Source: Wolbachia endosymbiont of Armadillidium arcangelii
GTDB lineage: Bacteria; Pseudomonadota; Alphaproteobacteria; Rickettsiales; Anaplasmataceae
NCBI RefSeq assembly: GCF_040207875.1
Contig: NZ_CP157942.1
Location: 496,001 to 560,000 of the forward strand
DNA: 64,000 bases
Direction: 5' to 3'
Part shown: piece by piece, positions 38,766 to 49,217 of the stretch
Layout of the letters: each line of letters begins with the position of its first letter
Position numbering within the stretch: the first letter of the stretch is position 1
The notes under the pieces: generated by a model
Told to the model about the DNA's origin: nothing
Database searches by the model: none
What the model saw: only the letters and a program-made list of their open reading frames with translations
Position numbers and translations under genes: made by a program

Positions 38766-39708
38766 TTGTTACAAGCATGCTATAGCTGCTAATATCAATA
38801 TCATCTAACTCACTACTCAATGAGTACTCTGATACTCCATACGCAACCTCATAGTAAATTCCACCGATTATTAGTGCAGATACTATACTAATATCAACTC
38901 CTGACAGTAAAGATAACGTAGTAACGTGAACAAGTGCTATTAGAACCCCAATAGCAACTGTAACACCTACAATAACTCCTGCTTTTTTTGCTTTAGGCCT
39001 GTGAATAAATGATGGATTTGCGCCACATTCTAGTAAAAGTTTTGCTGTTTCTGGATATTTACTACGCCAAGCATAATTCAAAGGAGTATGTCCATCTTTA
39101 TCTTGTAGATCGATATTAGCTCTATTTATTAGTAAAAGTCTTACCGTACTTGTATATCCACATTCGGCAGCATAATGCAAAGAAGCTCTTCCATCTTTAT
39201 CTTGTATATTAATATCTGCTCTTTCCTCTAATAAAGCTTCGATTACTCGTGTACAATTGCGGCAAGCAGCATAATGTAAAGCAGTCAATCCATCTTCGCT
39301 TTGTAAATCAACCTTTGCTCCTTTTCTTAGTAAGACTTCTACTATTTGCGTATGCCCATATGCAGCAGACCCATGTAAAGGAGCTGCGCCATACTTAATT
39401 TTTATATCGGTCTTTGCCCCGTTTTCTAGAAGATTTTTTACTACTTTTATACATCCATGTCTAGCAGCAACACACAAAAGAGTTTCTCCTTGATTCATGA
39501 AGAGCTTTAGTAATTCCTCATCATCTTTAGCTAATTTACTTAATATAAAATCCTGTATAAATAGATGATTTATATCAAATTCGCTTTTTTTCCAATCATC
39601 ATATATAAGTTGATTTCTTTTCTTTAGCTCATCTTTAATTCTATCAATTAAATTCTCCTTATTTAGATCTGGACTACTGTTAACCTCTTCTAATATTGCT
39701 TTGAACAT
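38749..39708 (-). CDS. ankyrin-repeat protein with C-terminal membrane hairpin
   Basis: This 319-residue protein has five or so ankyrin repeats at about 75-240, with phrases such as [40 protein letters not shown] and [20 protein letters not shown]. Residues about 245-295 are two hydrophobic segments ([20 protein letters not shown] and [17 protein letters not shown]). Ankyrin proteins of Wolbachia are candidates for host interaction. Its 3' end overlaps the secA 3' end by 17 bp. No secretion signal was recognised. Confidence 0.9.
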   Translation of the reverse strand: MFKAILEEVNSSPDLNKENLIDRIKDELKKRNQLIYDDWKKSEFDINHLFIQDFILSKLAKDDEELLKLFMNQGETLLCVAARHGCIKVVKNLLENGAKTDIKIKYGAAPLHGSAAYGHTQIVEVLLRKGAKVDLQSEDGLTALHYAACRNCTRVIEALLEERADINIQDKDGRASLHYAAECGYTSTVRLLLINRANIDLQDKDGHTPLNYAWRSKYPETAKLLLECGANPSFIHRPKAKKAGVIVGVTVAIGVLIALVHVTTLSLLSGVDISIVSALIIGGIYYEVAYGVSEYSLSSELDDIDISSYSMLVTTNSIQ

Positions 39709-39847
39709 TGATACTACCTCTTAGCACAAACTAGGGAATTTCATCATAGTGTATAGTTGATGTCAATGAAAATTTAAGAAAATATGGTAGGATTTTTATT
39801 TTATGACCCAGTTATTACAATATCAAACCAGCAGCCCCTCTTTTCAG

Positions 39848-39870
39848 ATTCCAGCATAAAGTGCTGGAAT
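39848..39870. repeat. small palindrome
   Basis: ATTCCAGCA (39848-39856) and TGCTGGAAT (39862-39870) with a 5-nt loop, next to an A7 run. It lies just past the nrdB stop and may act as a terminator for nrdB on the minus strand; it is also like the dispersed palindromes near 14.1 kb. Confidence 0.5.
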
Positions 39871-39887
39871 GATAAAAAAAGGTGTAA

Positions 39888-40883
39888 TTACTGCTCTTTA
39901 CTGTTTGTATCGTTTTCAGCAAAAGCTTCCTCCCATGTGCCTTGAGTTGCTGCACGGCTATACTCTGTTACTCTATTTTCAAAGAAATTCGTATGTTCCA
40001 CGCCATTTAGTATTTCATCAAGCCACTGAACAGGATTATCATTAACATCATATATGGACTCAAGACCTAATTGCATTAACCGTCTGTTTGCTACGTAGCG
40101 TATGTAATTGCGCACTTCTTCTGCGGATAATCCTTCAACGTCTCCGAAATCAAAAGCAAGCTTTATGAATTCATCCTCAAGTTCAACGATGGTGCGACAT
40201 GCAGAATATAATTCCTCTTTAAACTCGTCATCCCAAATTTCATTATTCTCTTTAATAAATGTATTAAACAACATGATAATTGAATTGGTGTGCAAAGTTT
40301 CATCACGGGCTGACCAGGCAATTATTTGTCCCATGCCTTTCATTTTTCCAAAGCGTTGAAAATTGAGCAAAATTGCAAATGATGCGAATAACTGCAACCC
40401 CTCGGTAAATGCACCAAACACTGCTAGAGTTTTAGCTACATGTTTTTTATCGTGTTTTTTGCTTTCCTCGAATTCTAACATGTATTCATACTTCTTTCTC
40501 ATAGCATCATACTTTAAGAATGCTTGATATTCACTTTCTGGCATGCCAATCGTATCTAGAAGGTATGAATAGGCTGCAATGTGTATAGTCTCCATATTGG
40601 AAAAGCTTGCAAGCATCATACATACTTCTGTTGGCTTAAATATATTTGAATAATGCCTCATATAGCAGTTATTTACTTCAATATCTGCTTGAGTAAAAAA
40701 CCTAAAAATCTGGGTTAATAAATTTTTCTCCACATTCGAAAGTTTAGTTTTCCAATCTTTCACGTCATCAGCAAGCGGAACTTCTTCAGGTATCCAGTGT
40801 ATCCTTTGTTGCTGGAGCCATGCATCATATGCCCAAGGGTAATTAAAAGGCTTGTATATTGGATCCGATTCTAATAACGACAT
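39888..40883 (-). CDS. nrdB: ribonucleotide reductase beta subunit
   Basis: This 331-residue class I small subunit houses the di-iron/radical cofactor used to make deoxyribonucleotides. Ligands appear in FFTQADIEVNN, SNMETIHIAAYSYL (Glu, His and a Tyr four residues after the His, the radical position) and GAFTEGLQLFAS. The final ligand set is in WSARDETLHTNSI. All key residues seem present. The alpha subunit gene is not in the window. The length is slightly short for Ia enzymes (about 370) but normal in Rickettsiales. Confidence 0.92.
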   Translation of the reverse strand: MSLLESDPIYKPFNYPWAYDAWLQQQRIHWIPEEVPLADDVKDWKTKLSNVEKNLLTQIFRFFTQADIEVNNCYMRHYSNIFKPTEVCMMLASFSNMETIHIAAYSYLLDTIGMPESEYQAFLKYDAMRKKYEYMLEFEESKKHDKKHVAKTLAVFGAFTEGLQLFASFAILLNFQRFGKMKGMGQIIAWSARDETLHTNSIIMLFNTFIKENNEIWDDEFKEELYSACRTIVELEDEFIKLAFDFGDVEGLSAEEVRNYIRYVANRRLMQLGLESIYDVNDNPVQWLDEILNGVEHTNFFENRVTEYSRAATQGTWEEAFAENDTNSKEQ

Positions 40884-41006
40884 AAGACACCTAATTATCT
40901 TTGAAGTAAATACTATATTAAGCGATATTAGTCAATTTAACTTTTTGAAATTTGACGGCAGGTAATTTATTAGTGTATTATAGCTTCGAGTGATTTATCA
41001 ACAAAA

Positions 41007-41345
41007 ATGCGAGCATTAATATCTTTTATTTTATTATTCACAGTGAGCTGCACACACACTATTCATAATCGCGGAGTTCCTGGCATTAATGTTGAACTGT
41101 GGAGCAAGATAAAAGTAGGTGATGATAAAGAAAAAGTGGTTCATACTTTAGGATCACCAACATTAGTATCAAAGTTCGATGAAAACGTTTGGTACTATGT
41201 CTCATATAAAATTAAACAAGCTAATTTCTTGGGAAAAAGGAAGTACAGCAGTAAATCTCTGCAAATTTCGTTCGATCAGAGCGGTGAAATTACAGATATA
41301 AGAGAAGTCAACGTTGCAGAGAGGTCTTTAACCGTCATTTATTGA
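41007..41345 (+). CDS. bamE: outer-membrane assembly lipoprotein, SmpA/OmlA type
   Basis: This 112-residue lipoprotein of the BAM complex assembles beta-barrel outer-membrane proteins. The signal peptide ends at the lipobox FTVSC with the lipidated Cys at about 15. The SmpA/OmlA fold shows WSKIKVGDDKEKVVHTLGSP and VWYYVSYKI. It stands alone, between nrdB and the tolA-like gene. Size and motifs fit well. Confidence 0.88.
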   Translation: MRALISFILLFTVSCTHTIHNRGVPGINVELWSKIKVGDDKEKVVHTLGSPTLVSKFDENVWYYVSYKIKQANFLGKRKYSSKSLQISFDQSGEITDIREVNVAERSLTVIY

Positions 41346-41438
41346 AAACTCGCTAGTTGTGCTGCCCGTTTTTTGCCGCTTGAGTACTGTCATCGAAGAA
41401 TCGCATAGAAGTAGTTTGAGTAATGTGAAAAGTTTATT

Positions 41439-42029
41439 TTACCTATTTAGAATAAAATCCAATGTGACTTCGCGCCAAATGTGATGGTGCTCAGCAGGCA
41501 AGCCAATTAACGGGCTACATTTATATACTGCACGCATTGCGTTATCTGCTATTGACCTAAAAAGTGGATGATTTTGATAGGAAATACTGTCTGCTATATT
41601 GGCCACAATGACCTCACCTTTATTGGATAACAATAAGTTAATTTTTATACTAAAATTTTCCTTATAAACTATGCCTTCAGGAATGCTCCAACACTCTGTC
41701 AGCTTGTCCCTTATAGAGTTAATAATTTCTGTTACAACTAACTCATCCTTTTTGCTTTCAACGGTTTTTTTGTCTCTTATTTCATTTTTTGCCTCTTTGA
41801 TATCCTCTCCTAGCTTTCTCTCTACACCCTTTTTTCTTTTTGGAATTGGAATACCCTCATCAATTTCTTGCATTTCAATAATTTGCCTTGGTTGCGCGTG
41901 TTCAACTAATCCTTTTTTCCTTTGTGGTATAGGAATAACTGACGTATCATCGGTTTGGGCTTTCATTGAAAAAAGCAAAAAACAACATAGAGACAAAAAA
42001 AGAATATAATTAAAATAGAAAAAACGCAT
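41439..42029 (-). CDS. TolA/TonB C-terminal-like envelope protein
   Basis: This 196-residue protein has an N-terminal membrane anchor or signal (FNYILFLSLCCFLLFSM). A charged region carries a repeated IPIPQRKKGLVE / IPIPKRKKGVE motif. The C-terminal domain (about 105-196) is TolA-like: IRDKLTECWSIPEG, INLLLSNKGEVIVANI and ADNAMRAVYKCSPL. TolA bridges the inner membrane to Pal during division. It is much shorter than enteric TolA and lacks the long helical domain. A role in outer-membrane constriction is inference. Confidence 0.75.
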   Translation of the reverse strand: MRFFYFNYILFLSLCCFLLFSMKAQTDDTSVIPIPQRKKGLVEHAQPRQIIEMQEIDEGIPIPKRKKGVERKLGEDIKEAKNEIRDKKTVESKKDELVVTEIINSIRDKLTECWSIPEGIVYKENFSIKINLLLSNKGEVIVANIADSISYQNHPLFRSIADNAMRAVYKCSPLIGLPAEHHHIWREVTLDFILNR

Positions 42030-42133
42030 ATGTCGAGCAGCTTATTTTACTGGTTTAAAGCTAATATTGCACGTAAAGTCAATGTATTTCAGTTGACTTA
42101 ACCAAATTTGCCGTATTAACCTTATATTTCTAT

Positions 42134-42895
42134 ATGGTCAATATACTCCAAATGAGATGGAAAGATGAAGGTGTTATTATAGCTGCTAAAAAATACGGTG
42201 ATAGAAATTTAATTCTTTCCCTATTTACAAGAAATCATGGAAAGTGCAGAGGATTAACTAGATTAACAAACAATAGCAACTATAAATTTCAAATAAGTAA
42301 TTTATTACATGTAGAATGGAGTGCTAAGTTACCTGAAAATCTAGGTTTTTTAAAGTGCGAGTTAATTGAATCTCCATTCCATCATTTTTTTCAAGATAGG
42401 TTAAAAAGTATTGCTGCTATTTCTTTTTCCTCTATCTTAGAAAAAATCCTTCCAGATAGTGAATCCTGTACAGAGTTGTATGACAATTTTAGACACTTCA
42501 TCGATGTAATTAAATACAATAGCCAATTTTGGCAAAGCTATTACCTTAACTTAGAGCTTCTGCTTCTTACGCAACTTGGATTTAAGTTAGACCTATCAAA
42601 ATGTGCTGTAACAGGTGTGAAAGAAAATCTGCAATTTATTTCTCCAAAAACTGGTAGAGCAGTGTCGAAAAAAGCAGGCGACTGTTATGCAGATAAACTA
42701 CTACCTTTTCCACAAATGTTGCATGATGTATACAATAACAACCTACAAAACAGCTACTCATATCAAGAATTTAGACTAGGACTGAAAATTACAGGGCATT
42801 TTTTAAATAAATATCTATTTTTGCAGTTAAATGTGAAATTTCCAGAGTTGAGAAATTTTATGCTATCATTTGAATCTGAGTCACCACCTCTTTGA
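42134..42895 (+). CDS. recO: DNA repair protein RecO
   Basis: This 253-residue recombination mediator helps load RecA at gaps. The OB-fold N-terminus reads WKDEGVIIAAKKYGDRNLIL and SLFTRNHGKCRGLTR. The helical C-terminal domain has LELLLLTQLGFKLDLSKCAVTG. The zinc-knuckle cysteines are largely missing (only KCAVTG remains), as in many RecO proteins of reduced genomes. It lies tail to tail with pleD after 7 bp. Confidence 0.88.
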   Translation: MVNILQMRWKDEGVIIAAKKYGDRNLILSLFTRNHGKCRGLTRLTNNSNYKFQISNLLHVEWSAKLPENLGFLKCELIESPFHHFFQDRLKSIAAISFSSILEKILPDSESCTELYDNFRHFIDVIKYNSQFWQSYYLNLELLLLTQLGFKLDLSKCAVTGVKENLQFISPKTGRAVSKKAGDCYADKLLPFPQMLHDVYNNNLQNSYSYQEFRLGLKITGHFLNKYLFLQLNVKFPELRNFMLSFESESPPL

Positions 42896-42902
42896 AAGAA
42901 TT

Positions 42903-44270
42903 TCAACCAGCAACTACTCTATTTCTACCACTGTTTTTTGCTTTATATAAATATTTGTCGGCACGTACTATAAATTCTTTAATATTGTCAAGGTCAGATT
43001 TTTGCATTTCTGCGGTTCCAATGCTCACAGTTAAATTGTGAGCTGTATTTTTATCTGCAAGTATAAAAGGCTTTTTAGCAATGATTTTGCGTACTCTCTC
43101 CGCAATAGTACATGCATCCGATATACTGGTATCTGGCATTACAACAACAAACTCCTCACCGCCAAACCTAGCCAATAAATCTGTCACTCTGATATTTTCA
43201 GAAATTCTTTTCTGCACTTGCTTTAAAAATTCATCTCCAGCATTATGCCCAAAGTTATCATTCACCATCTTAAAATAATCTATATCAAGCATCATAAGGG
43301 ACAAACTTCTATCCTTTTCCATGGAATCCTTAACAATGTTTCTTAAGTGTGCATCAAAATATCTTCTATTATAACAGTTAGTAAGTGGATCCTTTATAGA
43401 CATCTCCACATTATTAAATAAATTCATTCTCAAGGCATCTTGATATCTTTTGCGTTTCACTTGCGAATTAACCCTAGCTATTAATTCACTCTCATCCAAA
43501 GGTACTGTTAAATAGTCATTAGCACCTACATCAAGTGCTTTTACTAAATTGCTTTTATCATAATCCTCAGAAAGAATTAGAATTGGTGTATAACGTGTCT
43601 CCACCTTACTACGAAACCAAGAACACAAACGTAAGCCATCAGTTTTTGAAAATTGCATGCCAGAAATAACAAGATCGTAGTTATCCTTAATACCAACCTT
43701 TAATGCCTCCATTGGATCACTCAGTATTCTAATTGAACTAAAGCGCTGCTTTAGTACATTATATATCTGCTCTGCTTGAAAGACGTCTTCATCTACAACA
43801 AGTATGCTAGCATCAAAGATTTGGTTAGAATAATCCATACCTGTTACTCCGCCAATCTCAGCATTAGTTTCTCCTCTCAAGCGTAATTCATCTATTACTG
43901 TCTTTAAGCGCATAAGAGACTTAATTCTCGCAGATAAAGCAGTTTCATCTATTGGCTTAGTTAGAAAGTCATCTGCACCAGCATTAATGCCTTGCACTCT
44001 ATCGTGAATGTCATGCAGCGCAGTTACCATAATTATTGGAATATGAGTCGTTAAGGGATCATTCTTTAGCTCCCTACAAACCTCAAAACCACTAATTTTT
44101 GGCATCATAACATCGAGTAAGATAATATCTGGCTGCTGTTTCGCTACTAAATCAATCGCCTCTTCGCCATCGTGAGCTACTATAACTGTATAGTACTCTG
44201 CTTTTAGCTGAGCTTCCAAAAGCTTAACATTAGATGGTATATCATCTACTACTAGGATCTTTGCTGTCAT
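42903..44270 (-). CDS. pleD: PleD-type response regulator diguanylate cyclase
   Basis: This 455-residue protein is built as REC-REC-GGDEF. The first receiver keeps the phospho-acceptor Asp53 in LLDVMMPKISG. The second (about 150-270) is degenerate at that site (LVISGMQFSK). The cyclase has the active-site GGEEF (370-374), with an RVTD inhibitory site five residues before it (361-364). It should make cyclic di-GMP on phosphorylation and be product-inhibited. It overlaps tatB by 29 bp. The cognate kinase (PleC-like) is not in the window. Confidence 0.95.
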   Translation of the reverse strand: MTAKILVVDDIPSNVKLLEAQLKAEYYTVIVAHDGEEAIDLVAKQQPDIILLDVMMPKISGFEVCRELKNDPLTTHIPIIMVTALHDIHDRVQGINAGADDFLTKPIDETALSARIKSLMRLKTVIDELRLRGETNAEIGGVTGMDYSNQIFDASILVVDEDVFQAEQIYNVLKQRFSSIRILSDPMEALKVGIKDNYDLVISGMQFSKTDGLRLCSWFRSKVETRYTPILILSEDYDKSNLVKALDVGANDYLTVPLDESELIARVNSQVKRKRYQDALRMNLFNNVEMSIKDPLTNCYNRRYFDAHLRNIVKDSMEKDRSLSLMMLDIDYFKMVNDNFGHNAGDEFLKQVQKRISENIRVTDLLARFGGEEFVVVMPDTSISDACTIAERVRKIIAKKPFILADKNTAHNLTVSIGTAEMQKSDLDNIKEFIVRADKYLYKAKNSGRNRVVAG

Positions 44271-44532
44271 TTTTTGTATTATCTACATTATAAGCAGGAT
44301 AAAGTTTGCCATCTTCACCAACTATGTAATTGACTTTCTCAGTATTACACTCTTCATATAAGTCTTCAATCCCAGCATCCTTTAACAATTTCCTAATTCT
44401 TGACTTTACAATCACAAAATACCTATATATATTTTTAATAAGATTAAGAAATACAGGTACCTTACTCTTATCAAGAACAACTATACTCACTAAAGCTACA
44501 ACTAAAATTTCTGAAAAACCTATGTTAAACAT
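44242..44532 (-). CDS. tatB: Sec-independent protein translocase component TatB
   Basis: This 96-residue protein starts MFNIGFSEILVVALVSIVVL, a membrane helix with the Tat-type glutamate and a hinge. An amphipathic helix follows (VPVFLNLIKNIYRYFVIVKS) and then a charged tail. TatB with TatC recognises twin-arginine signal peptides. The usual GP hinge is replaced by DKSK, so it is a divergent member. It overlaps pleD by 29 bp on the same strand. Confidence 0.75.
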   Translation of the reverse strand: MFNIGFSEILVVALVSIVVLDKSKVPVFLNLIKNIYRYFVIVKSRIRKLLKDAGIEDLYEECNTEKVNYIVGEDGKLYPAYNVDNTKNDSKDPSSR

Positions 44533-44537
44533 TTTTC

Positions 44538-47500
44538 CTACGAAGCAAGTACTTTAATTCTTCTGATTATGAATATTAATTTGCTTAAATCAAGCTTAGA
44601 AGCAGTCATCTCATTTAAAAAGCTATTGTAACGTTCTATGCAATCCTTATTACTATAAGCCCAAATTTGAACCTTATCTACATGATTATCAGTAGCTTTT
44701 ATGACTTTAACAGCTAGCTTATGATGATAATTGCTTAAATCATCCAATAAGTCATTAATTAAGCTGCGATCCCAATAGGAAGAACGGCTTTTCATATTGA
44801 TGGCAATTGTTCTGATCATATTAAACCTTAGCAGCGACTTTAATTCAAAGTATATTCTACCAGCTTCAAAAATGGACAAAGACGTCTGTTCAGCAACAGA
44901 TATAACGTCCAGCGCATAAATAAGAATACGTAGATCAGCAACCCTCTTTGCTAGATCTTCATTTATATCAAGTTCTACTAAAGAAGTGTATCCATGATTA
45001 TAGACATTTAACAGGTGCTCATCTAAAACATCATGGCCTAAAGTTTCAATTGCACCCCTAAATTCTGCAACACCATCTAGTTCTACAAGATCAAGATTTT
45101 TTACTAACCAAAATGATACTCTACCAATAAATTTTTGTACATTTCTCACTATTTGCAAGTATGAATCAACATCTATTTTTCCATCCAATTTATCAATTCC
45201 CTGCCAAAGGCTACTTAAATTATATAGGTGATTGACAACGATATATATGTTAACTGCTTCATGTACTTTAATTCCAGTACTCTCAACCAAATTATTAATA
45301 AATATACAGCCCATCCTATTTACTACATCATTTGCAATGCAAGTAGAAATAATTTCCCTGCGAAGTTGATGTTTCAGTATGGAATCCTTGAACTCTGTTA
45401 CCATCTTTTGTGGAAAGTAATTTAGTAAATAATCACAGCATAAGAAATCTTTTTCAGGTAGCTCAGAGTGTATAATTTCATTTTTTATTGCTGTTCTTGC
45501 ATAAGACATCAGAACAGAAAGCTGAGAAGAACTGAAACCTTCTAACATTCTCGCTATCTCTTCTTCAGCTGGAAGGAATTCTACGTCTCGGTTTAACAGC
45601 CCAGATTTCTCTAAATTGAGTAATAATCTATGGTGCTGCTCCAATCTTTCTTTAGCTTGCAAGCACTCAAGGAGTAATGCTTTTGTTTCAATTTTGTTAT
45701 GATCCTCAAGCACTTTAAATGCAACTTCGTCTACCATGCTAGCCAGTATTTCATTCCTTTTTTCTAAGGAAATTTTCCCTCCTTTCATAAAAACAATTTT
45801 GATATTAACTTCAAGATCGGAACATATTACTCCCGCTGAATTATCAACAAAATCTGCATTGATATACCCACCTATTTTAGCATATTCTACCCTTCCAAGC
45901 TGTGTGCAACCAAGATTGCCACCCTCTATAAACATAGAAGCTCTAATATCCTGACCGTTTACTCTTAACTCATCGTTTACTTTATCACCAACCATGCCAT
46001 GACTTTCACTCTTTGCTTTAACAAATGTGCCAATTCCTCCATTCCATATGAAGTCCACCTTTGCCTTGAGTAGATATCGGATCAAGTCGTTTGGAGATAA
46101 CGTATCTTCCGTTATATCAAAGCACTTTTTCATTTCTTGAGAAATGTCTACTTGCTTGCTGCTACGCTCAAATACTCCGCCACCCTGAGAAATCAAACTT
46201 TTGCTGTAATCTATCCAAGTTGAAAACGGTAATTCAAAGAGGCGTTTACGCTCTGCAAAACCCTTTTCTGCATCAGGATTTGGATCAATAAAAATATGCA
46301 TATGGTTAAATGCGCCGATTAAACGTATATTTCTTGAAAGCAGCATACCGTTTCCAAACAGATCACCAGCCATATCTCCAATTCCAATAACAGTTGCATC
46401 TTGGTAAATATCCTTATTCATTCTCCAAAAATGCCGTTGTGCTGCAATCCATGCACCTCTTGCTGTAATACCCATTTTTTTGTGGTCATAACCTGCTGAT
46501 CCACCAGATGCAAATGCATCTCCAAGCCAAAAATTATATTCAGAGGCTATTTGGTTAGCATAATCAGAAAATGAAGCAGTGCCTTTATCTGCTGCAACTA
46601 CCAAATATGGATCATCTTCATCATACCTAATCACATTTTCTGGTGGAATTATTTTGCCATCAATTACATTATCAGTAATATCAAGCATTCCTCTGATAAA
46701 ATTCTTATAACATTCAACACCTTTCTCTCTTAAAATGTTTTTGTCTTTATAAACTTGCTTTATTACAAATCCACCCTTTGCACCAACAGGCACAATGACC
46801 GCATTTTTTGTCATCTGGGCTTTCATGAGTCCCAAAACTTCAGTGCGAAAATCTTCCGTCCTATCCGACCATCTTAAACCACCACGGGCTAATTTCCCTC
46901 CTCTTAGATGTATTCCTTCAAAAAGGTTTGAATAAACATACAATTCACGATATGGACGCGGATCAGGTAAATCATTCATTCTACTCGAATCAAATTTTAT
47001 AGATAAGTATGGCTTATCATCTTGATAATAACTAGTCCTCAAAATTGCCATTATCAAGTTAAATATCGAACGTAAAACGCAATCATGTGAAACATTGCTG
47101 ATCTCTTTTAGTAGTTCTTCAATTTTTTCTTGGAAAATGTTAGTAGTTTCTGTTCTATCAATATCTATATTAGGATTGAATCTTGCACGAAATAGCTGTA
47201 TCAGATATTTCATTATTTTTGGATACTCTGATACTATTTTTTGTATATATTCTGGATTATAGTTAAATAACGTTTGCTTTAGATAGGCACTTAGCGCTCT
47301 AATCAGAAGCACTTCCTTCCATTTGAGCCCAGCAATAATGATCAAACTGTTGAAATAGTCATTTTTAATTTCCTTGCTGAATACTTTTGCAAGCGTTATT
47401 TCAAATTGTTCTTTCAGAATAATGTTATCTATCAATTCGTCAACTCTTGACAACACAAAATGGTGTATCCATATTCCATCGTTAATTTCTATGTAATAGC

Positions 47501-49190
47501 CATTATGAGATAGAATCTTAGCTCCTAAATTCTTAGTAACCTTTAATATCTTTGACAATTCAAGGCCTCCGTTGCTTGGAGTGTAAACCTTCAATTGATA
47601 GTTGAGATTGTCACGAGTAAGCCTCAAATCAACTTCGCTGACTTTTTTCTTTCTCACTATCTCCAATTTTTTCATATCATAGTACGCATCATGAGGTTCA
47701 AAATTCTCTTGATAGCTTATTGGAAACGCTTTGCAGTAACGAATGAATACATCCTCAACAGTGCTAAAAGTATTATATAAATTGTCTATAAAACGATCTT
47801 CCCACTTTTCTGTAATGTTTCTTAATTTGTTCTCGATACGTAAAACTTCATCATCAAAAACGCTAGCGCTTTTGGTTCTTAGCACCACGTGCAATTTCAT
47901 CAAATCATATTCATTGATAATGTGATTGTTATAAATATCTGAACTTTCTGCATTCGTCTCATCCTTCAATATATCGCGTATCTTAAACATTAGCCTTGCA
48001 CTAGCATAACGCATCGGTATCAGTACTATGCAACTAATAAAGTTCCCTGCCTTTCTCAAAAATAATTTGACTCTTGGTCTAATCGCAAGAGACATGATCG
48101 AAGTGCAAATTTCAAATAACTCGTCTTCATTTGACTGGAATAATTCATCACAAGAGAATGTCTGTAAGATAGAGATTAAAGCTTTGTTGTTATGGCCACC
48201 AGGCACAAACCCTGCCTTTTTTTCTATTGTCTTGACTTTATTCTTTATTATCGGAATAGTTTGAATATCTTGAACTTCCGCTACAGAAGTAAATAGCCCA
48301 AAGAAATGCCGTTCCCTTATCATATCACCCTGGTCATTAAATTCTTTCACCCCTATACAGTTCATGTACGTACGCCGATGAACTATTGAGATTAGGTCTG
48401 ATCTTAGTATGTATAAAGAATTCAAATTTTCAGAAAAAATCAATGAATCCTGATACTCTTCACTTGCTCTCATCAAACCAAGATTTTTTTCATCACTTGG
48501 AACAAGTTTTTCATCTTTATTAGCAATGTATTCTTGGTAACCTAGAAATACAAAATTGTTATTCTTCAACCAAGCCAGAAAATCTCTGTTTACAGCGTTC
48601 GACTCCGGCTGTTCAAGAACCTCATCCAGCTTTTGCAGCATTAAGTGCCAATCTTTCACAGCACAATTAACCGCTTTCAGCGTTTTCTGTAGAGATTCTT
48701 TTAATGTATCAACAAAACTGTCACTTATACCTTTAATAATTACATATACTACTGACTCTTTGATTCCATTACCTTCTTCCAAAAGATAAATCTTATCTAT
48801 TAGGCTATCTTTCCTTTGGACATTAATTATGCTGTTACTGTAGTAGCATATGGTTAAATCATGCGACTTAATAGTGGCAATAATAGAATCAACTAAAAAA
48901 GGTATGTCATCATTTGTTATCTTAATTATAGTGAAATTGCCTTCTATCCCTGAAATATCATTTACATTATTTACCGCCAATTTACTTCCTTCTTTCTCTT
49001 TTTTGAGAATGAAGTTGTATGCATCTTCTGCAATGTATAAAAGAAATTTATCGTTGACTTTTAGGTCACTATTATAGACAAAATTATAAAAGTATTTTAT
49101 AAACTCTTTAATCTTTTCTTTTTCCTTTTGATTTCCCTGATCAACTAACTTAAATAAAAACTCAACCTTAACATTATGATTTATACACAT
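44538..49190 (-). CDS. large NAD-specific glutamate dehydrogenase
   Basis: This 1550-residue GDH of the 180-kDa class converts glutamate to 2-oxoglutarate and ammonia. The N-terminal half carries regulatory ACT-like regions (FTIIKITNDDIPFLVDSII). The catalytic core has GGLARGGLRWSDR, NAVIVPVGAKGGFVIK with the active lysine, and the nucleotide-binding VIGIGDMAGDLFGNGMLLS. FIEGGNLGCTQLGR follows. Length is typical. The start follows clpB by 27 bp on the same strand, so the two may be co-transcribed. Glutamate is a likely main carbon source. Confidence 0.96.
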   Translation of the reverse strand: MCINHNVKVEFLFKLVDQGNQKEKEKIKEFIKYFYNFVYNSDLKVNDKFLLYIAEDAYNFILKKEKEGSKLAVNNVNDISGIEGNFTIIKITNDDIPFLVDSIIATIKSHDLTICYYSNSIINVQRKDSLIDKIYLLEEGNGIKESVVYVIIKGISDSFVDTLKESLQKTLKAVNCAVKDWHLMLQKLDEVLEQPESNAVNRDFLAWLKNNNFVFLGYQEYIANKDEKLVPSDEKNLGLMRASEEYQDSLIFSENLNSLYILRSDLISIVHRRTYMNCIGVKEFNDQGDMIRERHFFGLFTSVAEVQDIQTIPIIKNKVKTIEKKAGFVPGGHNNKALISILQTFSCDELFQSNEDELFEICTSIMSLAIRPRVKLFLRKAGNFISCIVLIPMRYASARLMFKIRDILKDETNAESSDIYNNHIINEYDLMKLHVVLRTKSASVFDDEVLRIENKLRNITEKWEDRFIDNLYNTFSTVEDVFIRYCKAFPISYQENFEPHDAYYDMKKLEIVRKKKVSEVDLRLTRDNLNYQLKVYTPSNGGLELSKILKVTKNLGAKILSHNGYYIEINDGIWIHHFVLSRVDELIDNIILKEQFEITLAKVFSKEIKNDYFNSLIIIAGLKWKEVLLIRALSAYLKQTLFNYNPEYIQKIVSEYPKIMKYLIQLFRARFNPNIDIDRTETTNIFQEKIEELLKEISNVSHDCVLRSIFNLIMAILRTSYYQDDKPYLSIKFDSSRMNDLPDPRPYRELYVYSNLFEGIHLRGGKLARGGLRWSDRTEDFRTEVLGLMKAQMTKNAVIVPVGAKGGFVIKQVYKDKNILREKGVECYKNFIRGMLDITDNVIDGKIIPPENVIRYDEDDPYLVVAADKGTASFSDYANQIASEYNFWLGDAFASGGSAGYDHKKMGITARGAWIAAQRHFWRMNKDIYQDATVIGIGDMAGDLFGNGMLLSRNIRLIGAFNHMHIFIDPNPDAEKGFAERKRLFELPFSTWIDYSKSLISQGGGVFERSSKQVDISQEMKKCFDITEDTLSPNDLIRYLLKAKVDFIWNGGIGTFVKAKSESHGMVGDKVNDELRVNGQDIRASMFIEGGNLGCTQLGRVEYAKIGGYINADFVDNSAGVICSDLEVNIKIVFMKGGKISLEKRNEILASMVDEVAFKVLEDHNKIETKALLLECLQAKERLEQHHRLLLNLEKSGLLNRDVEFLPAEEEIARMLEGFSSSQLSVLMSYARTAIKNEIIHSELPEKDFLCCDYLLNYFPQKMVTEFKDSILKHQLRREIISTCIANDVVNRMGCIFINNLVESTGIKVHEAVNIYIVVNHLYNLSSLWQGIDKLDGKIDVDSYLQIVRNVQKFIGRVSFWLVKNLDLVELDGVAEFRGAIETLGHDVLDEHLLNVYNHGYTSLVELDINEDLAKRVADLRILIYALDVISVAEQTSLSIFEAGRIYFELKSLLRFNMIRTIAINMKSRSSYWDRSLINDLLDDLSNYHHKLAVKVIKATDNHVDKVQIWAYSNKDCIERYNSFLNEMTASKLDLSKLIFIIRRIKVLAS

Positions 49191-49217
49191 TTCTTAAAAC
49201 AAAAATACACAGCGAAT

